A DNA stretch of 64,000 bases from Thalassia testudinum (GCA_037157565.1 JAZHRO010000026.1:32044501-32108500), one strand, 5' to 3'; counted from the first letter of the stretch, positions 10,091-21,991 are shown. Made by a program: numbers and translations. Notes: generated from the letters alone by a model not told the origin.

Positions 10091-10479
10091 AGACCCCCTC
10101 CATACGAAATTCTCATCCCTTCTTTCTCCTCTCTACCCCTCCAAAGCTCAAAAAGAAGCTTGTCCCACACCCGGGATGCTTCTTGCGAGATAAAGTCCAA
10201 TTTTTGTTCTCCTTCGGAAGTGGATCCCGCGACGACGACAGCGTGCTGCTCCGTTCCTGTTCTTCTGCTTCATCCTCCTTCATCCTGCTTCATTCTCCTT
10301 CGTCCAGGCATCGTCCCGTCCGGCTCGTCCTCCAAGTAATCGTCGAGGAGGATAATTTCTCTCTCCCATTCTTATTATAGCCTTTCTAGTGTAGAATTTT
10401 CTGCTTTATAGTGTAATTAATTTTTCCGCATTCCAATGTAACTTTTATAAACTATTGAAATATTGAATGCATATTCTCT

Positions 10480-10480
10480 T

Positions 10481-10514
<34 letters not shown>

Positions 10515-10521
10515 TCTCTCA
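10480..10521. repeat. (TC)n microsatellite in U5 of G1
   Basis: The run is TCTC-rich with one TA interruption. Similar runs occur at the same relative place in the C-family LTRs (29598-29650, 37266-37295, 44205-44227 and 46500-46540). Confidence 0.85.
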
Positions 10522-10741
10522 TAGTTTGATAGCTCCATTGTAATTATATCGCCTTGCTTAACAAAAATCCTAAAAAAATATAATTGCGAATATAGATCAA
10601 CGTAGCCTCCCTATGTTCGACCCGAAATTATTTTCGGTATAAATTTTATTTGTTGAACATGAATTCTTTGCTTTTGAACTACAACGACAGGTTTTCCAAA
10701 ACCAATCTCGTAAGCGTAGCAATTCGCAAAATTGTTCAACA

Positions 10742-11624
10742 GATGGTCTGCTGAAGAGCTAAGAGTGAGGCATTCTTCAACCAAAGGTTCCACGAGATCG
10801 TTCTCCACAACCCAGCCACAATCAAAAGACTTAGCCGCCCTGAAGATATCCAATTGCATCTTCTTATCCCCAAAGGCGATTTCCATGCATCCCGTGTCGC
10901 AATCAATGTTCGCCTTAGCCGTAGCTAAGAAGGGTCTGCCCAGGATGATGGGCGTGTTTTGTAACTATTCAGGGGCTTCCATGTTGAGGACCAAAAAGTT
11001 GACGGGGAAGTAGAAGTCCTTGACCCGAACAATCACATCCTCAACTACCCCCTTCGGGGTTTTCACAGATCTATCAGCCAATTGGATAGTCACAAGTGTG
11101 GGTTTCAATTCTCCAAATCCAAACTGGTGATAAAGGGTAGTCGGGATGAGGTTGATCGAAGCACCTAAGTCCAAGAGCGCTCTATCAAATGTCATGTCCC
11201 TGAAATTACAATAAATCAGGGGTGCTCCTAGATCAGTTCGTTTGGGAGGCAGGCTGCTCAATATCACTAAACTAGCTTATTCTGAGAGCACTACCTTCCT
11301 AGGTGCTTAGGTTCTCGGCTTACGCTTCGGTGTACAGACATCCTTCAAGAACCTAGCATAAGCCAAGATATGCTTGACTGCTTTGAGGAGTGGAATATTA
11401 ATCTGGACTTGTTTGAAAATCTCCAACAACTCCTCATTCTCAACTACAACTTTCTTTTTCTTTCTCTTCTCTAAGGCCTCAGGGTATGGTGTTTGGGTTT
11501 GAATTGGGTCAGTCTCCAGGTCCTTGGGTTCCTCCCGCTCATGCTCAGAATCAAGTATCTCAGGAAGTGAGGTTACGGGAGGGGTCAGCCATTTGGGGTC
11601 CTGAGTTTTAGTGTCGCTTCTCAA
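10742..11624 (-). pseudogene. Protease region of E (broken)
   Basis: A linker of the Athila type (INIPLLKAVKHILAYARFLKD, about 11395-11335) precedes the aspartic protease-like domain with ALLDLGASINLIP (about 11165), LADRSVKTPKG and GRPFLATAKANIDC-type sequence. A frameshift separates 11307 from 11267, and another break lies near 10965. The protease would process Gag-Pol. Solo LTR G1 separates it from RT. Confidence 0.88.
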
Positions 11625-12024
11625 GGTAACCGCGTTGGTATAGGCATTAGGACCATTCGTAGATCCTTGAGAAGAAGAGGAAGAAGAAGTACCAAATCCA
11701 AGGGGTGTTTATGGGGCTTGCTAGACCATGTGGGCATGCCCAAGATTGGCTTGGAACCCTTAAGAATTGGGGCCTCTGTTGAAAACATTTCTCGGGTTTG
11801 GTTATGGTTAAGAAGGAAGGGATCCCTGTTGTTTGCATTCCAACAGCTGGCTCAACTATCCCTTCACTAATGCCATTTCCTCCTGATGTTTCTGATTCAT
11901 ATCAGCCATCATTTTTATCAGCATGTCCATTTGGTTTTGCAGGGGAGGGGCCATCCTATTCTGATTATAAGGTGGTCTAATTGGTGGACCTTGTTGATAG
12001 GAGGGGGTTTGGCCTAGGCCGGTT

Positions 12025-13252
12025 CTAGAATTTGTTTAGTTTTTTGTTCGTCCAGGCGAAATTCAGGTGATTACGTGATCCGGCATTGTAGGTGTTGGAG
12101 AACGGGTCAGGTTTGGAGTAACCTTGGATGGCTTGGACATCTACAAAGATAGAAGGTGCCGAGGGGGAGGGGAGAGAGTAATCAGGGTTTGAGGGAGCAA
12201 AGGTCCCTCCCTGGAACATGGTCAGGGGTTGTTCCAGGTGTATTTGGTTCATTGGTTGCACCAAATCTACATTGTGAGCTCCCTTTTCTAGGAAGAGGGT
12301 CTGTAGCGGGTTTCTAGTTTGGTTCAACAGTTCATCAATCTTTTTGTCCACCAACTCAACTCGATCCAACTTTTTGGCTATAATGTCCATGTCAATCGTT
12401 CCAAAATTGGCTTGCACTTCATAGATCCCACCACAGGGTTGACTGGATCGATTAAACTGGGTCATGGAGGCATTGTTGAGCGAGTTCTCACTCATGGACT
12501 CAAAGAGTTCAAACACACTCTCCTCATCTTTGTTCAAAAAGTTTCCTCCACATGAGGAATCAACAAAGTTCTTAAGGTTGCTGTCCAGACCATGGTAGAA
12601 GATCTGGGCCAATTGCCACCTTGGAACCTCATGGTGTGGGCATTTCCTCAATAATTCATTAAATCTTTCCCACGCCTCATGGAATTGTTCTCCACCTTGT
12701 AGTGTAAATGTGGTAATGACTCTTCTAAGGGCATTGGTTTTACCTATGGGGAAAAATTTCTTCAAGAATGCATGCCTCAGTTCCTCCCAGGTGGAGATGG
12801 GTCTCCCTAAGGTTCTAAGCCAGTGAGATGCTTTGTCTTTTAGGGAGAAAGGGAACATCTTAATCAAAACAATGTCAAAGCTGATGTTTCTGGGTTTCAC
12901 AGTTCGGGTGATTCTATCTAGGTCCTCAAGGTGTTGGAAGGGGTCCTCATTTGAGCTCGCATGAAAGTGGCTCTGAATTAAGCTCAGGACATTAGGTTTC
13001 AGCTCAAATCATCTCCCTCTTTGGGGTCCCTAAGATGTGGCTCGATCTACATAGCAGATGGATCGTAAAAATCACAGAGAGGCCTAGGTTGGCCCTTAGG
13101 AGTTTGTGGTGGGTTAGGTGGGTTTAGTGGGGGTTGCCCCTGAGGGTTTTGCAATTGGTGTATGGCTTGCATGATGGTTTGAATCTGTTGTTGTCAAAGT
13201 TGGTGGTTGGCAGAGATCTGGGTTTAAATGATGGCCATAGCATTAGGTAGGG
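12025..13252 (-). pseudogene. Gag of E, main part
   Basis: An open frame of 291 codons (12900-12025) holds the retrotransposon gag core: SLKDKASHWLRTL, FLKKFFPIGKTNALRR, GEQFHEAWERFNELLRKCPHHEVPRWQ and FVDSSCGGNFLNKDEE. Upstream, to 13252, the frame continues with stops through a Gln/Pro-rich stretch. Gag forms the particle that packages element RNA. The first 14 codons lie beyond solo LTR F at 16139-16180: the frame reads across the two sides once F and one TAGGG copy are removed. Confidence 0.9.
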
Positions 13253-13479
13253 TGGTAACGAGATTTTTCAACCGCGGCTAATCTTTGTTCGTTTTAGTGC
13301 TTATTACAGTAATGTCGTTATAGTGTAAAATAAGACAGCTACGGTTGTCGTTACTATCAAAATTTACTCGGAAATAGTTTGGTTTCCCGAGGTCGAACTC
13401 AGGGAGCTACTAGAATTCTAGAAGTACAGAGTTTTCTTTATTACAAAAATAAGAGAGAGAGAGGGAGAGATAGATTTCG

Positions 13480-13960
13480 GTTTTTAGCTTCCTCTTCTTC
13501 TCTTCTTTCTCTCTTTGCTTGTCTTCTTCTTCTCTTCTTTGGCTTTTCTTCAGCTGAGTGTCTCTACGGGTCTTCTTCTTCCTGTTGCCTTTAATTCTTC
13601 TTCTGCTTGTCTTCTATTTCTTTTCTTCTTCAGTTCTTCTTTCTCTTTTCCTGCGTGAAGTCTTCTTCTACTTCTTTCTTCCTTCTTCTCTTTTCTTTCT
13701 CTTCAGTTGCGGAGCCTTCTCTTTTCTTCTTCTTCCTCTCTGCTTTATCTCGTCTGAAGCTTCATCCGTCATCTGATACCGCAGTCAGACAACTTAAATG
13801 GCGGTCTACTACAGTGCTTCCTTTTCTTCCTTCACTGCTTCTTCTTCTCTTCTTTGGCGAGCCTTCTTCTTCCTCTGCTTCTTTTCTTCTTTGGTCTCCT
13901 GCCTTGCTCAACTGCAAGGCTTCTTCAGGGTTTCTTCTTCTTCTACTCCTCTTCTCCTTC
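13480..13960. repeat. TTC/TCTTC-rich low-complexity tract in LTR F
   Basis: Nearly 500 bp consist of imperfect CTTCTTCTTCT units. They create artificial Ser/Phe/Leu-rich frames on the + strand and Glu/Arg/Lys-rich frames on the minus strand. Confidence 0.85.
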
Positions 13961-14017
13961 CTACGGCTAAGTGTTGAGTCTGCCTCCTTTGCGTCCTGTT
14001 CCTGCACAAGGCACAGC

Positions 14018-14256
14018 AAAACCTAGCCCTTCCCTCTACCCGCACGTCTCTCTCTCTCTGTAAACCGCTCACAGGAAGCTCTCCCAGAGCCAGGTTAACG
14101 GGTCGGGTTGCGTAACCGGGACCAGGTGCACCGGTGTGGGTGGTGCGCGAGGAGTGCAGGGTAGTGTCGGGTCGGATCCTCCAGGTCCGCGAGATGAATC
14201 CGCGGATGAGGCGGGTGATGGGCGAGGGACCTCACCCCAGGTGCGTTCGGAGGCAA
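14018..14256 (-). ncRNA. Candidate Pol III-type RNA unit in LTR F
   Basis: The predicted transcript of about 239 nt runs from TTGCCTC (14256) to the T4 run at 14021-14018, which sits in GGGCTAGGTTTTGCTGTG. It contains GGGGTGAGGTCCC near the 5' end (about 14238-14226). Evidence is motif content and spacing only. Confidence 0.4.
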
Positions 14257-14320
14257 CCAGTCGTATACACAAAAATAATTTAAAGTGGTGCAGCGATTTG
14301 AAGACTCACGATGTGGGACT
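14257..14320 (-). promoter_or_regulatory. USE-TATA promoter module in LTR F
   Basis: Minus strand: AGTCCCACATCG (14320-14309) is an exact USE match. It is followed after 24 bp by TTTAAATTA (from 14284), with TTGCCTC starting 28 bp after that (14256). The geometry is identical to LTRs B and H. Confidence 0.7.
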
Positions 14321-16138
14321 AAACTTTGTCCCTTCTCGCGCGCGCCTGCAGGAAGGACGCGACCTCGCCTCAGCAGCTGCATCCTCGTTTCCCTTCCCAA
14401 ACTAGCTGCCTGCCTTCACTCGAGTCTTCCCAATTCGCCTCAGCTGGAGTCCTCAAGCTTCGAGGCCTGGAGCTCGCTTGGAAGCTCCTTGCATCGTCGC
14501 CAATGGCAGCGAGAGCTAAAAGCCTGTCTAACACAAATAAGGCCTCTCAGCCTAATCAGACCACAGGGGAACCTTCGCCGTGGCACGGCGAAGGTAGTGC
14601 GGGGTGCAGCAGGTTGTGGGGCAGTGTATGGCGGCAGCCCTAGGTCGGACTGCAACCGGAAAAGTAGGTTTGATCGGGGGTGTGCTGTGGAGGTGTGGAG
14701 TGGCAGTGGAGGGGCGGAGGGTGTTTGGTGAAGTAAGGCGGAGCTTTTGGGATAGTTGGCGAGTCGTATGGGGTTGTGGGATGACGGGGACGACTCGCCG
14801 GAGAGTGACCGGAGGTAGGGAAGATGAGGGTGGTCAGGCGTGGTCGTAAGGCGATCAAGCAAATTAAGTTGGGGAAAAGAAAGAGGGGAGGAAGGGAAGT
14901 AACTGTAACCTACCTACAGGGACGAAAGGGGGCCGGAGTGGCGGGCAGCCGTACCGACTGTCGCCGGAGAAGAAACACCCAGAGGAAGAGAGCGACGGCG
15001 AGGAAGAGGGCAGGGAGGCGCGCGCTTGGTGCGGCGCGGGGAGATCAGGCGAAGGTGGCTCTGCTGTTGGTATTGCAGCAGAGCGACGAGAAGGAGGAGG
15101 AGGAGCCGCCGGAGCTGGTGGGTTCCTGTTGGAGTGGAGAGAGAGGAAGGGTTGAGGGATTCTCTGTCAAGACCGAGCTGGGAGAAACGGCTGGCGACGC
15201 TGGTCTTTATAAAGGCGGTGGCGGAGGGGCAGACTCATGCTGACGACGTGCATCCCTCGCCGGAGTATGGTCGGAGACGAGACCCATACCTTCCGCGCAT
15301 TCGCACGAAAGGAGTGGGCGTCATCAGGTGGCATGGCTGAGTCCCTGCGATAGCAGACATCGCAGGGAACTCCGCGTTCTCTTTGCAGGACGCCCCCTCA
15401 CCCTGCGCGGCGCCATGCTCCGCGCAAAGTCGCCGGAGCATGGTGCTGCGCAGAGACTTGCAGGAGGGACCAAAATGCAAAGAATGAATAGGAAATTAGG
15501 GGCCAAAATGCAAGGGTTTCAGAAGTTGAGGGTCAAAAAGTAAATGATGAGGACCAAATTGCAAAGTCGGTCAAGGAGGTCTCTTCTTAGGCTCAAGTTT
15601 TTATACATGACTAAGTTGGATATAAGGATTTTAATGGTGAATTTTTTTTCTAGGTCAGACCATGTTTGATCAGCCAATTTACGTAAAAACCCAAATTAAA
15701 TCATTAATTGGGCATGGTTCTCAATGTAGGTCAAAATGGGTTTCTAAGGCCAAATTGAAGGTTCTAAACCCTAGAGATTATTTTTAAATGAATTTTAAAG
15801 GGTTTAGTCAATTTTTACCTTGCCTTGAACCTCGTGAATTAAAGTAGGTTTATTTTAGGGTTATAGAATGTCATTTAATTCCCTAGAGTTGTTGTAGCCC
15901 TTGTTGGATCAGATCATCCCACTTTCCTTCTTATTAGGTTAGTTTGACCTGTGTTTGGACCCTAAGTACCCTGTTTGCAGATTGTGTTGGTGAAATTGCA
16001 TTTTTACCCCTTATGACTTATTTTCTTCTTAAACTCAGAATTCTCTTAGTTAAGCCTTTCTTTGAGTTATGTAGGAGCTTTTTCTTGCATACCTAGGTTA
16101 GATTGTGCTAGTTAGGGTTCATGATGAGGTTCTCATCA

Positions 16139-16180
16139 TAGGGGTTGGTCCTCAACCTCATCAATTCTTGGTTCAGCCAT
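16139..16180 (-). pseudogene. Gag start of E
   Basis: An ATG at 16180 opens MAEPRIDEVEDQPL, which runs into the TAGGG target duplication of LTR F. The frame is in register with PNAMAII at about 13247, so this is the N-terminus of the gag interrupted by F. It follows the 1.2-kb leader downstream of the primer-binding site. Confidence 0.8.
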
Positions 16181-17356
16181 TTCTCTTGTAAAATCAAGTC
16201 TCCTCCTAATTTCCCTATCTAAAACAAACAGCTCAGGATGCAGTGATTGTCTCCCGTGCATACACTAGGGAAGAACAGGGAGAGATGCGGAGTGGGATAG
16301 GTGCGAGAAGTGTGTGCACAAACAAGCAAGCAAGTCTAGTCCTTAGAGTGTATACCTTAGGTGACCTAGAAGCCTCAAAAGGAATGATCAGATCTGTAAG
16401 CACTTAACCACCCTTCCCAATGTTATTCTAGCCAGGTTGATTATGAAGGGGTTGAAGGGAAGGTTCTTCCTTTGGCTTTCGTCGCTAGTTCCGTAGATCC
16501 CACAACCGCGGTCATTTGACACTTCCCCGCAGCCTACAAAGGGAATGAAGGCCAAGTGCCTAGCAAACCTAATCACACCTTCAAGACTTAGACCAGTCCT
16601 ACGTAGGGCACATCTACTCCATTTTCATGAGGGCTAGGTTAGTGCTTGTGCTCAGGATATGGGATGAGGCATTGTTTGGGGTTGTGCCTCTTAGTTAATT
16701 GATTTGAGCGTGTGTGTGCACTTAATAAAACATGATTTTCAAGCAACGATTTTAGGATGTGATGTCTTTCAATGATTTATCCTTGCTTTAATGCTTTTTA
16801 GGGTTGAAGCTCCTTAATGTTTTCAAACAAGGTTCAAGTGGGCACATAAGGTTTTGCACACAACGAGTGAAAGTCAATTCCCTTTAGAATGATTGGCCCT
16901 AGAAAAACAAACCTAGTGTATTCACCCTAATGTTCATGCAATTCTACCAAGTTGATTTTAATTATGGTGAGTGGTGCGGCCCAGGTCAAGTCATGGTGGC
17001 TTCTCAAACACCACTCAAAAGAACATTCCAAAAAAAAGATTATCTCTTTAAGAATCGTTAGAGTGCATTTTTTTGTTGGGTGATGAGTTTGGAATGTGGG
17101 TCAAGTAGTCATTCACCACGCCAATTTTAGATTTTTATTTTTTTTTGTATTTTTTTTAGGCAAGCAAACAATCACTGGGTGGAGTGATACTCACAACAAT
17201 CTTCTCAGCATTTTACTCTTGCTCCACCATCTTGGATCGCGCTCCTCCATCGCCTAAGCATCGAGTTCTTGCAACCAATCAAGTAGAGAGAGCAAAATGA
17301 GTTAGAAGATGTGAATACAAATGCGGGATAAAAGCGACAAAAGAAATCCATTGCCT
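16181..17356 (-). other. 5' leader of E
   Basis: This untranslated leader lies between the primer-binding site and the gag start. It is collinear with the D leader (about 20880-21990): shared blocks include a GGGAAGGTTCTTCC-like segment with GGCTTTCG (about 16460 versus 21005) and a GTGCGGCC block (about 16975 versus 21517). No coding region is seen. Confidence 0.75.
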
Positions 17357-17374
17357 CCTCGGCAACAGCGCCAA
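17357..17374 (-). promoter_or_regulatory. Primer-binding site of E (tRNA-Asp type)
   Basis: The minus strand reads TGGCGCTGTTGCCGAGGA, 16 of 18 identical to the complement of the plant tRNA-Asp 3' end (TGGCGCCGTTGCCGGGGA), 4 nt inside the 5' LTR. Confidence 0.88.
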
Positions 17375-17378
17375 AAAA

Positions 17379-18854
17379 TGACGTGTGCGGAATGCGGTTG
17401 TTTAATTATGCCATTGTAGTATGCGCTCGCCACGTCGGTTTTAATTTAAGAAGTGAAGTTGGTGAGTCCAAGTGTCGAACACAAGGAGGTGTAAAATCGG
17501 ATTATTTTGTTGCTTTAGTTGTCACAGAAATGGGTGGTTTGCTTGCTTGCGAGAAAATGTGAGAGTGAGAGAGTAGGGTTAGAGATCGTGTTTAAAACAT
17601 GCCAAGCGTTAAGAGGATGTGAGCTACAATATATGAAACTTTCATCAATATATGGCATGCAATTAAAGTGTGTTTACAACTACAACAATAGATGAAAGCT
17701 TAAACAAGTACAATGTAAACTAAAGTAAAGAGAGAGTGTGAGGAGTCAAGGCGGCCACAGCAATGGAGGGAGGCTTCATCGGCGGCTTGACAACTTTGAG
17801 GTGGGTATGGAGTATTTGGTGGAGCTAGGAGAAGGCTAGAGTAGTGTGGAAGGTGTGTGTGTGTGTATTGAATGCCCTTGAATGGGGTGGATGGGGAGGT
17901 TTATATGGAGAAGAGGGGTTTCCAAACTAAGTAAGGGCTTTAGCAACGTCTGGGACGTCGCTAAACCCATTCCAGAAATGTCGGTGAAGCCCCTCACCCG
18001 CCAATCAAAGCACGCATGTGCGTGCTTCCTTCTCTTGTGCGATCCGTGTGCGCGCCAAGTGGACAGTCCGATCAAAGAACGAACGGCTGAGATTGCGCCC
18101 TAAGTGCTGGCCAGATTGCACTTGCGTGCGGGAGAGCGAGCACCTCGCCCGTGATCGCATGCGTGCCCATCAGGCGCTTGAGGGCACACCGTGTAGCTTC
18201 CATCCGCACCGCTCGACGTTGATCGGACGGTCTGAATCGCCCACGGTGTGCGCTTGGATGCGATTTGAGGCACAACGAGAGTCGAACGCTCGCCGCTGCT
18301 TGCGAGTGCGAGCATTCGACCGCTACGTTGCCTCCTTGAGTTGGTGCAGCAGCAAAGTTAGGCACGCTCGATATCGACTGTTGGATGGAGATCCAATGAT
18401 CAGATTTTGAAGTCCTTTGGGCATGCCGGAGATGCGGTGCGGTCAAATCTCGAGGGTCCTCGGTAAAATGCTTCTTTGTGATGAGCGCAAGGGTGCTGCA
18501 TGGGTGATAGTGCGGTGGAGAGTGCCACGTGGCCGCTTGTGAGTCATTGATCATCATATCAACGGCCAGAACTTCTTGGGCTGGTCGAGGGAGCTTCGGA
18601 TGTCGAATTTAAGCGATTTCGAGTCCGTTGGACTCCATTTGTCGATTTGAATCCATCCGTGCGATCCAATTGCTCATATGAGGCCTGTTTCAACATGCAC
18701 TTGTACACATAGCCATTAAACATTGATTATAAGCAATCTTAATTCGTCATGCATGCAATGCTCCTAAGCCCATTATGGTATGTCATTAATGCACAAATAT
18801 CCTCAAAACTAACCCCAGTTGATGGAATTATCATCATTGAATGTAGAGTTGTCA
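17379..18854 (-). repeat. 5' LTR of element E
   Basis: This 1476-bp LTR, with TG...CA ends, is a direct repeat of 3213-4664. Its minus-strand TATA is at about 17900-17908, and the palindrome TTTAGCAACGTC...GACGTCGCTAAA is at 17940-17965. The target duplication ACACC follows at 18855-18859. The left border may be off by one base. Confidence 0.95.
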
Positions 18855-19175
18855 ACACCCGGGCTGATTAAGCCTGAAGACCTGAAGGGTCTAAGTGTTC
18901 AGGTCATATCGTATCATTCTTATGGTTGACAAATATCTAGAGCCCAAGTTCTCTTTTCCAAATTCTTTTTTTTTTTTGAAATAAAAAAAATCTACGGAAC
19001 TAACGAAATGATTCAGAGATGAATATCCACCCCCCATGCCTATCTAATCCAATGTCTTCATTATATTAAAAAGACATAACATAGAGTGGAGTAGAGAAGA
19101 AAGCACCTAAATTTCGTGATTAACAAGTCGCTCCGGGATGAAAAAGAAACTGTATACGTGCTGAATTTAGTGCCT

Positions 19176-20875
19176 TCAGCTAGGCACATTATATAAAGAA
19201 AAATAAATAAAGAATTCACAGGTGCAGGTCAGAATTAGAATAAGAAAATCTAGTTTTGGACCTGTCAGGAGAAGGTGTCCACAGACGTAGACCAGATTGT
19301 GGTGCAGACCCATACCCCATGGTCGAGTATATCTAAGGTTCTGGATAAAAATTACCCAAAACCTAAGATCAGCATGCAAGCGAGGTCGGGCTTGCAATTT
19401 GTGAGGATGCAACCCAAGTCCAAAAAGTCAGATAATAGAGAAAGCAAGCTCGAAAGGATAGTTAATGAATTTATGCTTGAGTTGGACATCCTCTGAGTCA
19501 AAAATGTCATAAGGGTCCTAGTAGAAGGTTGATGGTTTCAGACAAATAGGCATCCTTAGACTCAATCTTCTGCTTCCTCCAGAATTGGCTTCCCAAATCT
19601 TCATTTCCCAACTCCTATCTTCCATAATCAAGACTTCAGATTTAGGGACCTCTTGGCTGAATCAAAGTTGACTTGGGTCTAGTGATCTCAAAATTAAAAT
19701 CATCAATATGCTTAATGGGGTGTGATTGAGGAATGGGGCTTTGAATTGAATCCTTAATAACAGGATCTGAATCCGCCATGCTTGTCCCAACAAGATCAAA
19801 TTCCTCAATTTTAAGGCCATCAAATGATTCATCGAATTGAACAGGCCCAGTCGTCTCACTAAAATCGTCTGCTGTAAACTCAAGTGAGACTTCGCATAAT
19901 GATTCTTCACCTTCAGAATCAAAGAATTCTAAATCTGCATTAATGTATGCCTCAAAATCGTCAATCGCTTTTTGTTCCATGGAGACATACATTTCCTCGT
20001 ACCCCGGTCAGGGATCTCAGGCGAAGAAATCAATTCATCCTTATTTGATTGCTCTAGAACAACCTGGTCAACCCTGGTCTCGTAAAATGTGTTCCCCCTA
20101 TAGGTGCCTGAGCAGATTTTGACATCGGCTCTCCTATCAGGGGTTCATCCTGGGAATCATCCCAAGATTGGACTAAAGCAATCACAAATCTCATCCTTAA
20201 TTTCAATAACTTCCCAAGTAAAAACTCACTCGAGTCCTTATCCTTAACATCTTGGAGCCAATCCAACAAATACTTGTTAAGATTGTCAATCATTTTAATC
20301 AGAGGCTCCAATTCTTCAGTGCAAGGTGTTGGCTGAGCTTCTAAAGATTGTATGGTATTCCTTAAGTTAGCCAACACCTTATCTTGGACCTAGTTAACCT
20401 GAACCAAATGGTTTGGTTCAGAGTTGGGCGGGTTTGGGTTCAGTCCAGGGGATTTAATGAATTAAGGTTCTTGATGCCTTCCCTAATAATAGGTCATTTC
20501 AGGTTGTTCATAAAGAGGTGATGACCTATATGCAGTGTAATCTGGGGAAGGGTAAGGATCATCATATCCTTCATGATTGTAGATCATATTAGGTTGTCCA
20601 AATGAGGGTGGTGATTTATAATCGATATAACTTGGAGAAGGATAAGAATCAAGATCATGGTATCCAAGGTTAGACCCTGAACACGAAGGTTCGAAACTGT
20701 ATCCCCAATCAAGATTATCCCAACTAGAAGATGGATGAGAATAAGCCTGGTTGGAATAATAATCATTTTGGGAATAAGTAATGGTAGGAGGGTAGGAGTG
20801 GAAGTGCAAATAGGATGTAGAAAAATCCATAATAGAATGGGAGGAAGAAAAGTGACCTGCAATACAAACAATCAA
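19176..20875 (-). pseudogene. Unrecognised Tyr/Pro-rich, acidic ORF of element D
   Basis: Pieces are 20875-20483 (130 codons, Tyr/Ser/Pro-rich with repeated YPSPSY-like units), 20377-20054 (a leucine-rich segment, possibly helical), 19992-19642 (acidic) and 19412-19176. The last has RPWGMGLHHNLVYVCGHLLL followed by a hydrophobic stretch, LDFLILILT. That end matches the ORF end in C1 (about 34521-34610). It shows no gag, protease, RT or integrase motif and no signal peptide. It occupies the place of gag-pol between leader and 3' region. It could be a highly diverged structural or env-like protein; I do not assign a function. Stops separate the pieces. Confidence 0.6.
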
Positions 20876-21991
20876 ACATGTCCTTAAGTGGGCCTAGCCT
20901 AAAGACTTACAGACTCCTAGAACCCGTCTTGAGATAAAGAAACAATTTGATCTACTTCTTTCTGGTCAATCCAACCAGTTAGAAGGAAGGGCTGGGGAGA
21001 AGATTCTTCCCTTGGCTTTCGCCTCAAGTTCCTTTGATACCCCTCAACTGCGATTGTTTGATTTTGCTCCCCTAGCTAGACATCAGATTGAACAGTAGAA
21101 GCAGACTAATCGAAAATAATCTCAATCTTGACTCCGAAGAGTGAGTCCAATCCTTAAGGCCAACGTCTACTCTGTTTTAATTAGGGTTAAGTTTGAATGT
21201 GCTTTAGAATCTGATGGGCCCTTTTATCTGGGTTGTGCCCTTAATAATTGATTGATATGTGTGTGCATGCACAACCAATGTTTTTCAAGCAAGATTATTT
21301 TTGGATGTGGTGAATTTTAGGGTTTAAATCTTGCTTAGTAGCTTTTAAGATTCAACTTTAGGTATATTCAATCAAGTTCAGTTAGCACACCAGGTTTTGA
21401 AAGCACAGGTGAAGATGTCTTCCATTAAAACTTAAAAGAATGTGGACTGCTTGGTTAATCCTAAAAGCTAAACCTATTTAGCAGCTACTTAATGAGTTAT
21501 TTTTAGTTGAAGTGGTGCGGCCTAAACAACTCAAACAATTGGCCTGATGTACCACTTAATTAGGCACACAAGTGATTACCTAATCTAATTTCTACTCAAT
21601 TATGTGTTGATGAGTGTACCGGTCCCAAAGATTGGGTTACCGGTAGAGTATGAAGAATCAGAAGAGGTTGTGTACCTCTGTGAGAGATCTTTTTTTTAAT
21701 TTTTCTTTTATATGCGGAGGGTGAGGAGTGTGGAAGTGTCAAACAAACAATCATAACTAACCTTAGAGTTTATGCAAGCTCCTATGTTAATTAAGGTTTG
21801 TGTTATTAGGTTGTGGAACGAAATCTAGTGGGTGAGGGGGTGGGGCTACTTACAGACCCTTCAACAGCACTTTACTCCAATCTACTACTTTTGCCTAGCT
21901 TGTGAGAGTACTTGCAATCACAATAAGAAAGGAGAGAAGTGAGGTGAATGATCAGTAAGTCAGAAAACGTGAAAAATCAAAGAGCGTCACC
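20876..21991 (-). other. 5' leader of D
   Basis: Untranslated, homologous to the E leader at 16181-17356. No coding region is supported. Confidence 0.7.

Larger units (their letters stand above)
9073..10741 (+). mobile_element. Solo LTR G1 inside element E
   Basis: This 1669-bp LTR starts TGATGTAAACAC, ends TTGTTCAACA and has a perfect GATGG target duplication. No primer-binding site, internal region or second LTR is present, so internal sequence was probably lost by LTR-LTR recombination. The + orientation is shown by the TATA box CTATAAAAGG at 10081 and the U5 signature CTCCCTATGTTCGACCC near 10608. It is the same family as G3 (59582-61358, opposite strand) and the 5' LTR of D (22013-23874). 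It disrupts E between protease and RT. Confidence 0.95.
13253..16138 (-). mobile_element. Solo LTR F inside gag of E
   Basis: On the minus strand this 2886-bp LTR starts TGATGAGAACC, ends CTCGTTACCA and is flanked by perfect TAGGG duplications (13248-13252 and 16139-16143). It has no internal region. It carries a U5 signature (rc of GGTCGAACTCAGGGAG, about 13391), a GC-rich centre and a USE-TATA module at 14257-14320. A second TATA-like CTTTATAAAG lies near 15206. The many open frames at 13.5-15.5 kb are by-products of its TTC-rich and GC-rich composition. Confidence 0.93.
3213..18854 (-). mobile_element. Element E, full-length Athila-type LTR retrotransposon
   Basis: The element reads on the minus strand as 5' LTR (17379-18854), tRNA-Asp-type primer-binding site (17357-17374), leader, gag starting at 16180, protease, RT, RNase H, integrase, 3' untranslated region, polypurine tract (4665-4675) and 3' LTR (3213-4664). 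It has a perfect 5-bp target duplication, ACACC. Two solo LTRs interrupt it: F in gag and G1 between protease and RT. All domains carry stops or frameshifts, so it cannot move on its own. It inserted into element D. Confidence 0.93.

Noticed and set aside
13379..15543. Many overlapping 60-148-codon frames on both strands, some with GC-rich gene-like composition
   Set aside because: They lie inside solo LTR F, in TTC-rich or GC-rich tracts, show no domain and overlap in all frames. The TAGGG duplications define the whole stretch as an LTR.
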